Shown: positions 1-8,128, numbered from the stretch's first letter. The stretch: 17,123 nucleotides of DNA from Sarocladium kiliense (GCA_030734395.1 JAUZTG010000010.1:1-17123); one strand, 5' to 3'. The notes: a model not told the origin generated them from the letters alone. A program made the numbers and translations.

Positions 1-165
1 ATTGCGGAACATAGTCCGAATCCCTCTGCCAATCTCCCGTCTCCGTCGACCATGGCCGACGCCGATGAATCCTGCATCACTGTGGTTCCTTCCCCGGGTC
101 CAGACGATGGAACGAGGCCCCATCGCAGTCGTCATCCTCCAAAGAAGTATTCTCACGAAGAGTAA
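1..165 (+). CDS. 3' end of a gene entering from the left (partial, hypothetical)
   Basis: Frame 1 is open from the first base of the window to a TAA at 163-165, giving 54 codons. An internal ATG at 52 lies in a good eukaryotic context (GACCATGG). The peptide is rich in Pro, Ser and acidic residues in its first two thirds and ends in a basic, His-rich tail (HRSRHPPKKYSHEE). No domain is recognisable. It would converge tail to tail on the MYND gene at 242-793, with 76 bp between stops. It could be the last exon of an upstream gene or a chance open stretch. Nothing further can be said without sequence to the left. Confidence 0.35.
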   Translation: MAEHSPNPSANLPSPSTMADADESCITVVPSPGPDDGTRPHRSRHPPKKYSHEE

Positions 166-241
166 AAAATATTGTTTGCCGCCAGTCTCTGGTTATCTCG
201 CAATTCGGAAGATTAGACACCATCAGTCAAGCCGACTCCTT

Positions 242-793
242 TTAGCTTATTTTCTCGTCCTGATGAACGCAGGTCTTCTTATGAATCCTCCAGTGCGCCG
301 TTTGGTGATCTTTTCCGCAGTATGCGACGGCCTTGCACCGTCGGCACTTTTTGACCTGTTCCCTCGTTCCACAGACCGCGCAAACCGTGCCTCCCGCCTC
401 CGCCTCGCGGCCTGCCCCAGCCTCAAGCATCTCTTCTTGAATGACTTGCCTCGTCTGTATTTCACATTCAACGTCCCCACACACGCCGCTGACGATGACG
501 GCTACATGGGGATCACCCACTTTGTGGAGATAGGACATTGGCGTCTGGAGAACGGTTGTGATAGGCGATCCGCAGCTAACGCAGAGGGGATCGGACGCCG
601 CGCGACAAGCGGCCTCGTGCTCTTTCACTAAAGGCAGCACCGCACGTTGAAAAGGGTCGGCGAAAGAATCTTGTTCTTGGACTTTGGATAAGGGAGTGAT
701 CAGGGACGCCGGGAGCGGATGATTGAAATCGAGCCCCTGGATGGCATTGTCGCAGATGAACTGGAACCGGACTGTGCGTGTTGCCATACTCAC
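242..793 (-). CDS. MYND-type zinc-finger protein
   Basis: A 183-aa intronless ORF. The C-terminal part (about residues 138-175) is a MYND finger: CAVC, then CRRC, then YCGKDHQ, then HWRIHKKTC. The spacing fits the family, with His in place of Cys at the sixth ligand, a variant common in fungi. MYND domains fold around two zinc ions and usually bind proline-rich partner peptides; they occur in scaffolds and co-regulators. Before it lies a second possible metal site at about residues 71-111: CVSC, then the segment TTVLQTPMSYLHKVGDPHV, then CGDVEC. This N-terminal module with a C-terminal MYND finger recurs, from memory, in uncharacterised fungal proteins. No signal peptide or membrane segment is seen. 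The first ATG (793) is used; a second in-frame ATG lies two codons later (787). The domain call is firm; the biological role is unknown. Confidence 0.8.
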   Translation of the reverse strand: MSMATRTVRFQFICDNAIQGLDFNHPLPASLITPLSKVQEQDSFADPFQRAVLPLVKEHEAACRAASDPLCVSCGSPITTVLQTPMSYLHKVGDPHVAVIVSGVCGDVECEIQTRQVIQEEMLEAGAGREAEAGGTVCAVCGTREQVKKCRRCKAVAYCGKDHQTAHWRIHKKTCVHQDEKIS

Positions 794-1096
794 GGTGAGG
801 GAAGGAGTATAATGCCTGTAACTTTGGTATCGTTAAATAAACTGAATCCGACTTTTCTGATTGGGAGCTTTTGGGAGCTTTATGCTGAAATCACGGTTTG
901 ACGGAGAGTAATACTGTTAAGGTTTTTGGGATGTTTCACGAGGACATGGTCGTGACATTCCGGGTAGCATGGTTCGTAGGAGAACTTGGGATGACGCACG
1001 AAAGGTAGACTACCGGTCGCATAACCTCAGTAATTTCTATTTATCAGCTTGAAATCACAATTCATATTGAGTTTCGTTCCTCAAGGCTCCTTCTGG

Positions 1097-1116
1097 GCAA
1101 CCCGCAAGCGGGTTGC
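1097..1116. repeat. Perfect 9-bp inverted repeat, 2-base loop
   Basis: The arms are GCAACCCGC and GCGGGTTGC around AA. It lies 36 bp before a second perfect hairpin. The function is unknown. Confidence 0.7.
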
Positions 1117-1152
1117 GTCTCCTGTTTCATGAATGTCTGATGTCGTTGTCAT

Positions 1153-1178
1153 GGCTCACGTGCCCTGGCACGTGAGCC
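1153..1178. repeat. Perfect 12-bp inverted repeat with two CACGTG boxes
   Basis: The arms are GGCTCACGTGCC and GGCACGTGAGCC around CT. Each arm holds CACGTG, the E-box or centromere-binding-factor core bound by bHLH and bZIP proteins. It could be a paired regulator site upstream of the MYND gene or a mobile-element remnant. The sequence does not decide between these. Confidence 0.65.
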
Positions 1179-1629
1179 TCCAGCGCTTGGCCCGTGACAT
1201 CCACAGATTCTGCAGGGCTCACAACCTGGCCCTTGCGGCGGGCTACAGTGCCTAAATCAAAACTCCGCACACAGCACAGCTAGGTACCCTATGCCTCGCA
1301 GGATTGAGAGAGTAGTAGCAACATGCAAGCGTTGGCTTTGAGCCCAGTCCATGCGTATACCCTAGGAGCAGTAAGAGGGGTAAAGAGCATTCTGGCATCG
1401 TGGTGGGACCAGCCTCCGGCCAAGCTGTCGGCCTCAACCAATCTCTCGCAGAGAAGACTCTGCCGCTGTATATCCTCCGTACGCAAGAGTCTGTCATACC
1501 CAGGATCCGAGCTACTTGGTCAATGTTTGCAGGATACTTATATTGTGCCCAGTGCTCTCTTCAGTCATCTTATTCTCTTTCATCGTCGCCCTACTGCTGA
1601 TCTAAATCCTTTAGTCACTGCTCTACAAT

Positions 1630-1995
1630 ATGAACTCAAAAGCTGATCGAAGATGTCCACGCTGCAATGAAGCGTTCCATAGAGGCTCCTTCGCGAGGCA
1701 CCTAGCTCTTCCACACATGCCTTGTTCGTCCTGTGGCAGTCTGGTGGTTGGGAAGAGAAACACCCACTCGTGCGGTCTGACGCGCTGTTGTGGGCGCACT
1801 TGGAACACCAAGTCGTTAAGTCGTCATAGGAAAAAGCAACATTTTCTATGCGATGAGTGTCATCAGCCGTGGCTGGTGGCTACTTTGTCCCACCATACGA
1901 GGAGCTGTGGAATAGGCATTGCGCAATCGATTTCTGGTGATTGTACGAATCAGATCCCGTTGTCCCACGACGCTGGAGATGATCCAAATGTATGA
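1630..1995 (+). CDS. 121-aa four-unit Cys/His zinc-binding protein, copy A
   Basis: A short, basic, intronless ORF with four consecutive Cys/His units. Unit 1 is C9-x2-C12-x11-H24-x4-H29, close to classical C2H2. Unit 2 is C32-x2-C35-x10-H46-x1-C48. Unit 3 has C53-C54 followed by H66-x4-H71. Unit 4 is C74-x2-C77-x10-H88-H89-x3-C93. The tail (residues 94-121) is polar and acidic. The same ORF is intact in the inverted arm at 15093-15458: 113 of 121 residues are identical and every Cys and His of the four units is kept. That argues for a real protein, probably nucleic-acid binding. I do not recognise the family. It could be an accessory protein of the repeat or a host gene duplicated with its flanks. 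Confidence 0.6.
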   Translation: MNSKADRRCPRCNEAFHRGSFARHLALPHMPCSSCGSLVVGKRNTHSCGLTRCCGRTWNTKSLSRHRKKQHFLCDECHQPWLVATLSHHTRSCGIGIAQSISGDCTNQIPLSHDAGDDPNV

Positions 1996-2132
1996 AGAAA
2001 AGGCTCTAACGGCCGTGGAGGGGTCCTCATTGACCGATTACAGCTGGCCTGGCGGGCATGGTGCTGGTGATGGTTAGGGTTTGGCTCGCTGGCAATAGAT
2101 TGGATGTAGCAAATCGCCAGGTTCGTACATCG

Positions 2133-2339
2133 CTATCGGTCCGCCGGCTTTTGTGCCTCAAATAATCTGTGCCTCAAATAATCCTGTGTCGCTGCTGGTT
2201 CCCCCCGGTGGTGCGTTCTTTTGCTGAGGCCGAGAGCGTCCATTAAAGAATCCCTTTTCGAGGGCGGTTCCGCGGCGAGGCGAATTGCAAACTGTAGCTT
2301 GGCGAGCTCGATGTCGGGGATGGCTACTGAAAAGAGCGA
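2133..2339 (-). other. Antisense ORF fragment shared by both arms
   Basis: Read on the minus strand from the arm edge, this frame gives a protein-like segment (SLFSVAIPDIELAKLQF, then IRLAAEPPSKRDSLMDALG) before a stop at 2133-2135. The open frame continues past the arm edge to 2474, where the upstream part looks unlike coding sequence. In arm B the same segment (from 14795, + strand) starts identically but is frameshifted by one extra base just after KLQF. It looks like a cut-off piece of a former coding sequence brought in with the arms. No family is recognised. Confidence 0.3.
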
Positions 2340-2979
2340 CTGAAGGTTAATCTGAGTGCCCCGCGGAAAATCTGACCAGTAGCCCTTTCCCCGCAGGATT
2401 TGGGGAGCAGTAGCCGACATGCAAGGTCTCCAGATGACTACGATCCTGAAGTAACAGAGCTTAGCCTTGCGCAAAACTTCAGACTATCTGCATGGTTACA
2501 ACACGACTTTGGTAGCCGCATCCTCGAAGACTCACCTCTCGAGAAATGCCAAGCTCCTGTCGCACTGCAGGTTTGTCAAGGATCGCGTACCGTTACTCTG
2601 CAGAAATTTGCTCTTCTGCAACATGCGCACCTGCCGGGCCACGTGTTCTACTTTCGCCCAGGGTGGGACATATTTGGCTCACTACTGATGTTACAGACAA
2701 TCCAGATTATCAGGAGGCCCTGAGACGGCATTACGGACAAGGCCTTGATAAGATTGAAAAGGTGTTAGTGGAAGTGAATGAATGGGAATTCCCGGGGACT
2801 CCATATCCGGAGTGTAGAAGCGCAGTGTTGTGCTCCCGAGTCAGGTCCCCCAATTGAACAAACACAGGAAGAGCAAGGTTGTAGCTGAACACGGGCTATT
2901 GAACAAGCGCGCGCTTAGGTGTGATAGCCCTGTTAGTGTTCTCCGGGAAGGATGCTTTCAAAATTGAAGATCTCTAGTA
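2340..2979 (+). other. Spacer with possible gene debris
   Basis: No complete gene is seen. Two overlapping plus-strand frames look faintly protein-like: 2400-2723 (SPDDYDPEVTELSLAQNF near its start) and the end of 2546-2857 (a helical, charged stretch with HYGQGLDKIEKVLVEVNEW, then PGTPYPE). Joining them would require a frameshift or splice, and I cannot identify the family. Treat it as a possible decayed gene fragment. Confidence 0.25.
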
Positions 2980-5199
2980 CTACCGCAAACCCAATGTCTC
3001 TATCAACATCCCTAAATCATCGTCTGAGATAGTGTCTCGTGTTTTGGAACTATGCCGTCCCTGGAGCAATTTCATTACGTCATCTTGTCGAGGCAGTGCA
3101 AAGCTTAGGGGTAAGTTTTGTGTTTCCAAACTCTCCATGCACCCTTCAAACTGCGGCAGCGCCTCCTCTGGCAATTCCTTGCCAACCACGCGCGCGAATG
3201 CCAATGTGGCTTGCAGCAAGTGGCCGCACAATCGAAACTTGCTATACCCCGATCGCAACATAGTGCATGCCATGGTAAACAGCTGGCGGTTCTCAGAAGT
3301 GTCAAGCATCAGGATCAATGGCTGCATAGCCATGTAAAGGTGGCGCCATAGGCAAGCTTCAAACGGCCAGTGTGAGAGGAAAGAACGGGATGTTTCAATA
3401 TCAGAGCGGCAGTGCTCCACGCATATGTCTCTGATCGTAACTCCCGGACGACTCCCAAGAACCTGGAAAGGTGTACTATGCTGCTGGTTCTGAATAATAG
3501 CAAAAGCAACCTCGTTCATGTGCATTCTAGTCGATATCTTTAGATGCAAGGCAAATGAGGCAAGCGAGTGCATCTACTTACCTGAGGTAATATGTCGAGG
3601 GGCTGTAATTGTGGCTAGCTAGGAATTGGGCTGGTAGATTCTCTTCAAGCCGCCGTATATCCGAGTAGAACCTTATCCTAGTACGGATATCACTAGCGTT
3701 TCCATGGGTAGTCTCCTCGTTGACGTTTTGCATCATGATTTCGTAGAAAAGCTCTGACAGGAAGCACATTGGGCTAACTATGCGGGCTGTCAGAGGGACC
3801 TCGCACGAAGAGCCCTCGAACGGCCGGCCCAGGACGTCGGTATTGCCGAACCTATCGGGCTCGTCCCCGTCCAAATCGTCAAAAGGATGTGGAATGCTAG
3901 GTGGCGGTATCTGCGAGGGCTGGAGGTAGAAGTACGCGAAGCGGCTAGTTATCTTCCGAATTAGCCAAAGGACCGCGAATACCAACAGATAACAGTGATG
4001 GAGTTTACACACGACTCGACTATGAAGAGTCCCCAAAGAGCTTTAGAGATTCGTCGCGTCTCTGCAACATCGTAGGACGACGTGCCCGTGATGGAATTAT
4101 ACTTTACCTGCAAGTCCAGCCGGTGGATCATGTCCACTGCTTGTTGCCTATCCGCCCTTCCAATTCTATCCTTTCCCATGCACGTTAACGTGAAGTATCT
4201 CAGCATCAGTGCTTGAACCGTGGGTATGGAAGCCCTGCCACGCTCGTTCTCTATGTAGCTTCCAGCTTCCGCAAGGAACTTTTCGACGAGGCTTTCTCGT
4301 ATCGTTGAGCTGTAGATCTTTGCTCGTCCCAGAGTTTGCTGTTGTGGTTGAAAGATTAGAACGGTAGACTAGCGACTTGTGAAGAGAGTCGAACTGATCG
4401 ACCGATGAGCGCAGATAGAGCTAACAAGGAGAGGCGTGCACCATGAAGCCTTGTCGATGTCACCTTTCCTCATTTGCTCCGTGAATACTTTTCGGTCGAT
4501 GGAAGGGAAGAAATATGGGTTGTCCCATGTAAAATAGTCCGAAATCAGCTCTGATACTAGGCCGTCACCGGCCACGCTTGTCCATGGGCGTGCTGGAACC
4601 CTAATCAAGCTGTTTTCCCCGGCTTCTTCCTCGAGCTGAAGAAGCTCCCTGTCGTTCGGAATTCCGGTAAAAGCGGGCGTAGGGAGAATGATCTCTGCCC
4701 CTCTCACAGCGTCCAGTACCCGTAACGGATCCTCGGATGCCCGCAGGCGGGTGAGTAACTCGAACGCCTCAGACTCGGTCCGCGAGCGCAGAACGCCGAC
4801 GAGATCCCTGTATCGAAGGTTTTCATGTTGCAGGTAGGCGATCCTCCTCTTCAAAGCATTTGTAGACGCTTCCTGGTCGTCACTGCCGTATACGCACGTA
4901 TCACCCCTGCGGACGCATGGTCCTCATTTGGGCCGCCGGTCGTCACACTGTAAGTTTCTTTGGTCAGTTTCTGGTGAGGCATGAATGAGCCCAAGTTCTT
5001 GTCTTCATCACCCTTTACTCACCCTGATCCGTTTTTTGCGGCACGCTTCGCAGGCTACTTTAACCGCAGCGCGTCTCGAGCGTGGCAGCGGCGCTGCCGC
5101 GGGGGGTGGGGTTGAGAGCCAGTTCAAGGTGCTGCTGCTGCTACTACTGTCCCCAGCAGGGTTCACTGCCTTGAACGTGCTGTTACGATCGGGTTCCAT
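2980..5199 (-). pseudogene. Zn(II)2Cys6 transcription factor, five exons, TGA at a zinc ligand
   Basis: This is a fungal DNA-binding regulator expected to bind CGG-type sites. The inferred exons are 5199-5023, 4947-4377, 4322-4013, 3944-3582 and 3526-2980. The introns are 75 bp (GTGAGT...ACAG), 54 bp (GTCGCT...GAG, weak), 68 bp (GTGTGT...CTAG) and 55 bp (GTAAGT...CTAG). Phases agree throughout, giving about 655 codons, a usual length for the family. The zinc cluster is C50-x2-C53-x6-C60-x6-[TGA67]-x2-C70-x6-C77, so the stop (4924-4926) replaces the fourth ligand. A coiled-coil-like linker follows at about 88-115. The fungal-specific regulatory domain starts near residue 194 (LISDYFTWDNPYFFPSIDR), with later landmarks PTVQALMLRYF, ALWGLF, QPSQIPPPSIP and WRHLYMAMQPL. 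This pattern resembles NirA/Nit-4-type regulators. If the weak second intron is not used, a TAG at 4369-4371 is a second stop. A recent nonsense mutation or a base error are both possible. Confidence 0.75.
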
Positions 5200-5809
5200 C
5201 CTACAGCTTGTACTGTTATGTTCAAAAGTCTCTTCCTCTTGTCAAACAATTCATCTCTGTTAAGCCAGGACTGCGACTTATGGTTACTTTTCTATACCCA
5301 AGATCCACAATATTTAGCATGCTAACCACTATTCCTTCGTCTAAAACTGGCCTTTGTCAAAGTCCATATGTGTACCTCCAGGTACCTGCTGTATACAAAG
5401 GAACGCTTCCCCCCCCCCCCCCCACCCCCCCCCCCCCCCACCCCCCCCCCCCCCCACCCCCCCCCCCCCCCACCCCCCCCCCCCCCCACCCCCCCCCCCC
5501 CCCACCCCCCCCCCCCCCCACCCCCCCCCCCCCCCACCCCCCCCCCCCCCCCCCCCCCCCCCACCCCCCCCCCCCCCCACCCCCCCCCCCCCCCACCCCC
5601 CCCCCCCCCCACCCCCCCCCCCCCCCACCCCCCCCCCCCCCCACCCCCCCCCCCCCCCACCCCCCCCCCCCCCCACCCCCCCCCCCCCCCACCCCCCCCC
5701 CCCCCCACCCCCCCCCCATTTGTCCCCTTTGTGCGTAAGTCCCACCACATGACATGGCTCTCGTTGCAGGAGGGAGGCTGAGAGCCGATCTCGACGCGTC
5801 ATCTCCGTC
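5200..5809. promoter_or_regulatory. Divergent intergenic region between the regulator and the 433-aa gene
   Basis: The regulator starts at 5199 and reads left; the 433-aa ORF starts at 5810 and reads right. Both promoters must therefore lie in these 610 bp, of which 309 bp are the C15A array. No clear TATA box or CCAAT box was identified. The regulatory assignment is inferred from gene orientation only. Confidence 0.5.
5409..5717. repeat. C-rich minisatellite, 16-bp period (A plus C15)
   Basis: The tract is pure C apart from single A residues spaced exactly 16 bp apart. They lie at 5424, 5440, 5456, 5472, 5488, 5504, 5520 and 5536, then from 5563 every 16 bp to 5707. The only break in rhythm is one C26 run (5537-5562). 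The array starts with C15 and ends with C10. The minus strand is therefore runs of G15 separated by T, which should form G-quadruplexes, with i-motifs possible on the C strand. The proline-rich or glycine-rich ORFs over it in all frames are composition artefacts. Such a tract is hard to sequence, so the copy number and run lengths may be inexact. Confidence 0.9.
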
Positions 5810-7111
5810 ATGCACCTCATCAACGACCTGACCATGGATCATGAAGAGGGCATCTGCGACTGGCCAAGCTACGATGGTAGCCAGCCTCAAACCCCTGATT
5901 TATCGAGCTCTGAAGATGAAGAGTCCCAGGTCACTAATTTTGAGACGAGGAGCCATTTGAGGCCGGCTGGAAGTGCCCTAGCGTTTGTTCCATATGCTAA
6001 CTGGGAACCAGAGCGGTCCTACGATAGCCAGCTGGTGATACACTGGAACATGGAGTGGAAAATATCCGTAAAGAACCGAGAACGGGCCGGTGAATCCGAG
6101 CTTAATATCGTCATCTCGCCTCGCAAATTCTGGAAACATGTTCTGCAGTCGAAGGTGACTGCAGCAAGCACGGACAAGCCCTGGAAAAAGAGAGACACGA
6201 AGCTCGTCTTGTCTGTGACCGACCGAAAGACAGGCAAGATCCAAAAGCGGTATCCAGACAACATAGACTGGCTATCCATCGCGACGCAGATCCGCGAATG
6301 GAGCACGTTTGTGAAAGGCGGCAAGAAGATAACCGTTGCCTTGACGTTCTACTACGATGTTGCGGACACAGACACTACCAGGTCCGGGAGAGGTGGCGCA
6401 ACAGCCAACCAGCTCGCAGATCTAGACGCCAGAACTATAGGTCGTGGTCGTGTTGCGTGTGCCAAAGAGGCATACAGCTTCGCAGAGTGCCGTAAACGCT
6501 CGTCGTGCACAAACGGCTCCGACCACTGCGTGGATCTCGACGGGAAACACTTGCGTGTTCTGCCTCACCATGTAGGAATTCTCGTCAACCATTTACAGGA
6601 CGGGAAATCTCTAAAAGGGTATGATGATCTGCCTCTTGAGTTTCGTCGCCTTGTCCTTGACGACGCCAGACAGAGGGAAGAGAGGGAACGAAAGGAGCAG
6701 ATACGTTCTCGTAAGAGGAGGCGGGGCTCCGAGTGCTCGATTCAGAGCTTGAGGCTTATCCAGTGCCCTTGTGCACCGACACATGGTTCAGCCTCCAACG
6801 CGCCTTCAACTCCGAGGATGGTATTTCCGACATCTCCCGTTATTGAGCTGAATCTACGTAGAGATGAGGCAGTCAGGGAGTATAAAATTTGGCAGAAGTC
6901 TCAAGTGAGCTCTGACGACCAGAAACAACAGTATGATAAGGCAGAGGATCTAACGCTGGCGCACGGCTACGACCTAAGCGTGATTGTCGTCAATCAAGAA
7001 AGGATGCACCGGTTCTACACTGAACATGGGGTGCTGGATGGAGTCGCATGGCATTGGGTCTGTGACGTTAAGGCGTTTGTAAAGCATCTCACTATGGATG
7101 ATGGCATTTGA
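5810..7111 (+). CDS. 433-aa conserved-looking fungal protein of unknown function
   Basis: A single long ORF with coding character throughout and no intron. The N-terminus is acidic and low in complexity (SSSEDEE near residue 32). A structured block follows at about 75-185 (HWNMEWKISVKNRER, ISPRKFW, VLSVTDRKTGKIQKRYPDN, KKITVALTFYYD). A Cys/His-containing block lies at about 224-262 (ECRKRSSC, then DHCVDLDGKH, HHVGILVNHLQDG). A basic patch (SRKRRRG, near 300) could be a nuclear localisation signal. The C-terminal 85 residues look helical (REYKIWQKSQVSSDDQKQ to WHWVCDVKAFVKHL). From memory this order of blocks matches a recurrent, unnamed Pezizomycotina family, but I know no function. Translation may instead begin at the second Met (residue 9). 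It shares a divergent promoter region with the zinc-cluster regulator and ends 37 bp before the transposase remnant. Confidence 0.75.
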   Translation: MHLINDLTMDHEEGICDWPSYDGSQPQTPDLSSSEDEESQVTNFETRSHLRPAGSALAFVPYANWEPERSYDSQLVIHWNMEWKISVKNRERAGESELNIVISPRKFWKHVLQSKVTAASTDKPWKKRDTKLVLSVTDRKTGKIQKRYPDNIDWLSIATQIREWSTFVKGGKKITVALTFYYDVADTDTTRSGRGGATANQLADLDARTIGRGRVACAKEAYSFAECRKRSSCTNGSDHCVDLDGKHLRVLPHHVGILVNHLQDGKSLKGYDDLPLEFRRLVLDDARQREERERKEQIRSRKRRRGSECSIQSLRLIQCPCAPTHGSASNAPSTPRMVFPTSPVIELNLRRDEAVREYKIWQKSQVSSDDQKQQYDKAEDLTLAHGYDLSVIVVNQERMHRFYTEHGVLDGVAWHWVCDVKAFVKHLTMDDGI

Positions 7112-7148
7112 TACATAGGCGCTATGGAGTTTATTGAGTCTCTGTCCT

Positions 7149-8128
7149 CTAACCCTCAATATGAATCTGTGCCTTCTTGAAGTGCCCTCTAGCTACCCGC
7201 TTATTACCAACGAGGCGAACCTGCATTCGTAGATACGATTTGAAGTCGCCCTGTATCAGGCAAGCGTCCTCTCGAGACCGCTTTCTGATTACATTTTTAA
7301 CCGACCCGAACAGATATTCAATCGGGCTCAGGTCCGGTGAGTACGGCACGGTGTATTGAACTAATACACCCGCCTCCGCGAACAAGTCCTTGATCCGAGG
7401 TGTTATGTTGTGGAACGAAGCGTTGTCCATGAATACAACAGACTTCGGGGCAGGATATCCGCCGCAGAACGGCAGTAGCCTTTCAAGGAAGCCCTCAAAC
7501 ACCTGTAGATCGGTATTTTCTTCATACACCTCACAGTAAATCACTCCGTCCAAAGTATATGCAGGTAGCATTTGTACTCTCCTGCCTTGGTGGAATCGCT
7601 TGAATTGCACCGGTGTTATGCCCTTTGGAGCATAACCGCGGCCTTTCATTACCTGACGAGGATGCCACCCACTTTCATCAACGAAAACCATTTGCTCAGG
7701 ATCAAAATGAGATCGCCGTTCTATGTGATCATTTCGAAGGGTCTAGTTACGTTCCTTTGCGACAGTCTGGGTGGTTTTCCTATCCAGCCGCGTCGCTTGA
7801 GCTCTCGGCCAACTGTGACCCGTGACAAGGTGACTTCAAACTGTTCATTGAGTAGATCAGCCAATTCTTGCTGAGTCCGGCAAGGGTCCGTCAGTTCATT
7901 CTTCAAGGCTAGCCACATATTCTCCGTCACCTCCCTGGGTCGACCCATAAGTTCTCGAGGAGGTTCGTTCGAGCCATGTTGCACAATGGCCTGTCGGGCA
8001 GTACGGACGGTTCGCGTGGAGCAGGGAATAGTGTTCGCGATTTGCTCATCAGTCATGGTCGTGACACCCTGCAACTTACTGATGATGACATCTTTGAGCC
8101 TGGTTCGCTGGTCTTGGGATAAAGTCAT
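7149..8128 (-). pseudogene. Tc1/mariner-type (DDE) transposase, one frameshift
   Basis: Two ORFs in different frames make up one transposase of about 325 aa, the usual size for Tc1-like enzymes, which cut and paste DNA at TA sites. The first (8128-7721) holds the helix-turn-helix DNA-binding part: DEQIANTIPCSTRTVRTARQ, GRPREVT, TQQELADLL, LKRRGWIGKPP. The second frame continues upstream of its ATG at 7691 as TLRNDHIERRSHFDPEQ and holds the catalytic domain: FVDESG (first Asp), VVFMDNASFH (second Asp) and YSPDLSPIEYLF (Glu). The second Asp and the Glu are separated by 35 residues. The frame changes between about 7722 and 7751. Catalytic residues are kept, so inactivation looks recent. I could not find terminal inverted repeats on either side, so the element boundaries are unknown. 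Confidence 0.8.

Larger units (their letters stand above)
794..1482. other. Spacer upstream of the MYND gene
   Basis: No credible gene is seen. It should include the MYND promoter, since that gene starts at 793 and reads leftwards. It holds a perfect 10-bp direct repeat (TTGGGAGCTT twice, 861-880) and two perfect hairpins, listed separately. Overlapping short ORFs on both strands at 1252-1497 show no protein-like features. Confidence 0.5.
1483..2339 (+). repeat. Arm A of a long inverted duplication (about 0.86 kb)
   Basis: This segment matches the reverse complement of 14795-15604. The match starts at GCAAGAGTCTGTC (1483) and ends at GAAAAGAGCGA (2339). Outside these points the two copies diverge at once. 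The first 500 bp, covering the 121-aa gene and its 150-bp upstream region, align almost without gaps. The last 250 bp contain indels: arm A carries a tandem double of TGTGCCTCAAATAATC near 2154-2185 and an extra stretch near 2205-2250. I found no terminal inverted repeats or clear target-site duplication at the arm ends, so the mechanism of duplication is open. Confidence 0.9.

Noticed and set aside
2..631. 209-aa plus-strand ORF
   Set aside because: It runs antisense through the MYND gene and contains no domain; it is a shadow of that gene.
3032..3351. Plus-strand ORFs of 74-101 aa
   Set aside because: They are antisense to the last exon of the first regulator, whose minus-strand frame has clear family landmarks.
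4062..4107. Possible 46-bp intron (GTAAAG to TTGCAG) in the first regulator
   Set aside because: Its length is not a multiple of three and removing it would break the frame. Reading through keeps the frame into RRISKALWGLF.
4924..4926. TGA as a selenocysteine codon
   Set aside because: Ascomycetes are not known to make selenoproteins, and the position needs Cys for zinc binding. A nonsense mutation or base error is simpler.
5409..5717. CRISPR-like regularly spaced array
   Set aside because: There are no distinct spacers; the unit is a simple homopolymer with one A, and the genome is fungal.
5735..5769. Possible 5' UTR intron (GTAAGT to TTGCAG) before the 433-aa ORF
   Set aside because: At 35 bp it is shorter than usual fungal introns and no clear branch site was seen.
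5208..5890. Proline-rich (+) and glycine-rich (-) ORFs of 130-177 aa over the C15A array
   Set aside because: All six frames are open because the tract is nearly pure C or G. The encoded runs of Pro or Gly are a composition effect and have no coding context.
7112..7148. Left terminal inverted repeat of the Tc1-like element
   Set aside because: I compared this stretch with 8129-8290 in inverse orientation and found no convincing match.
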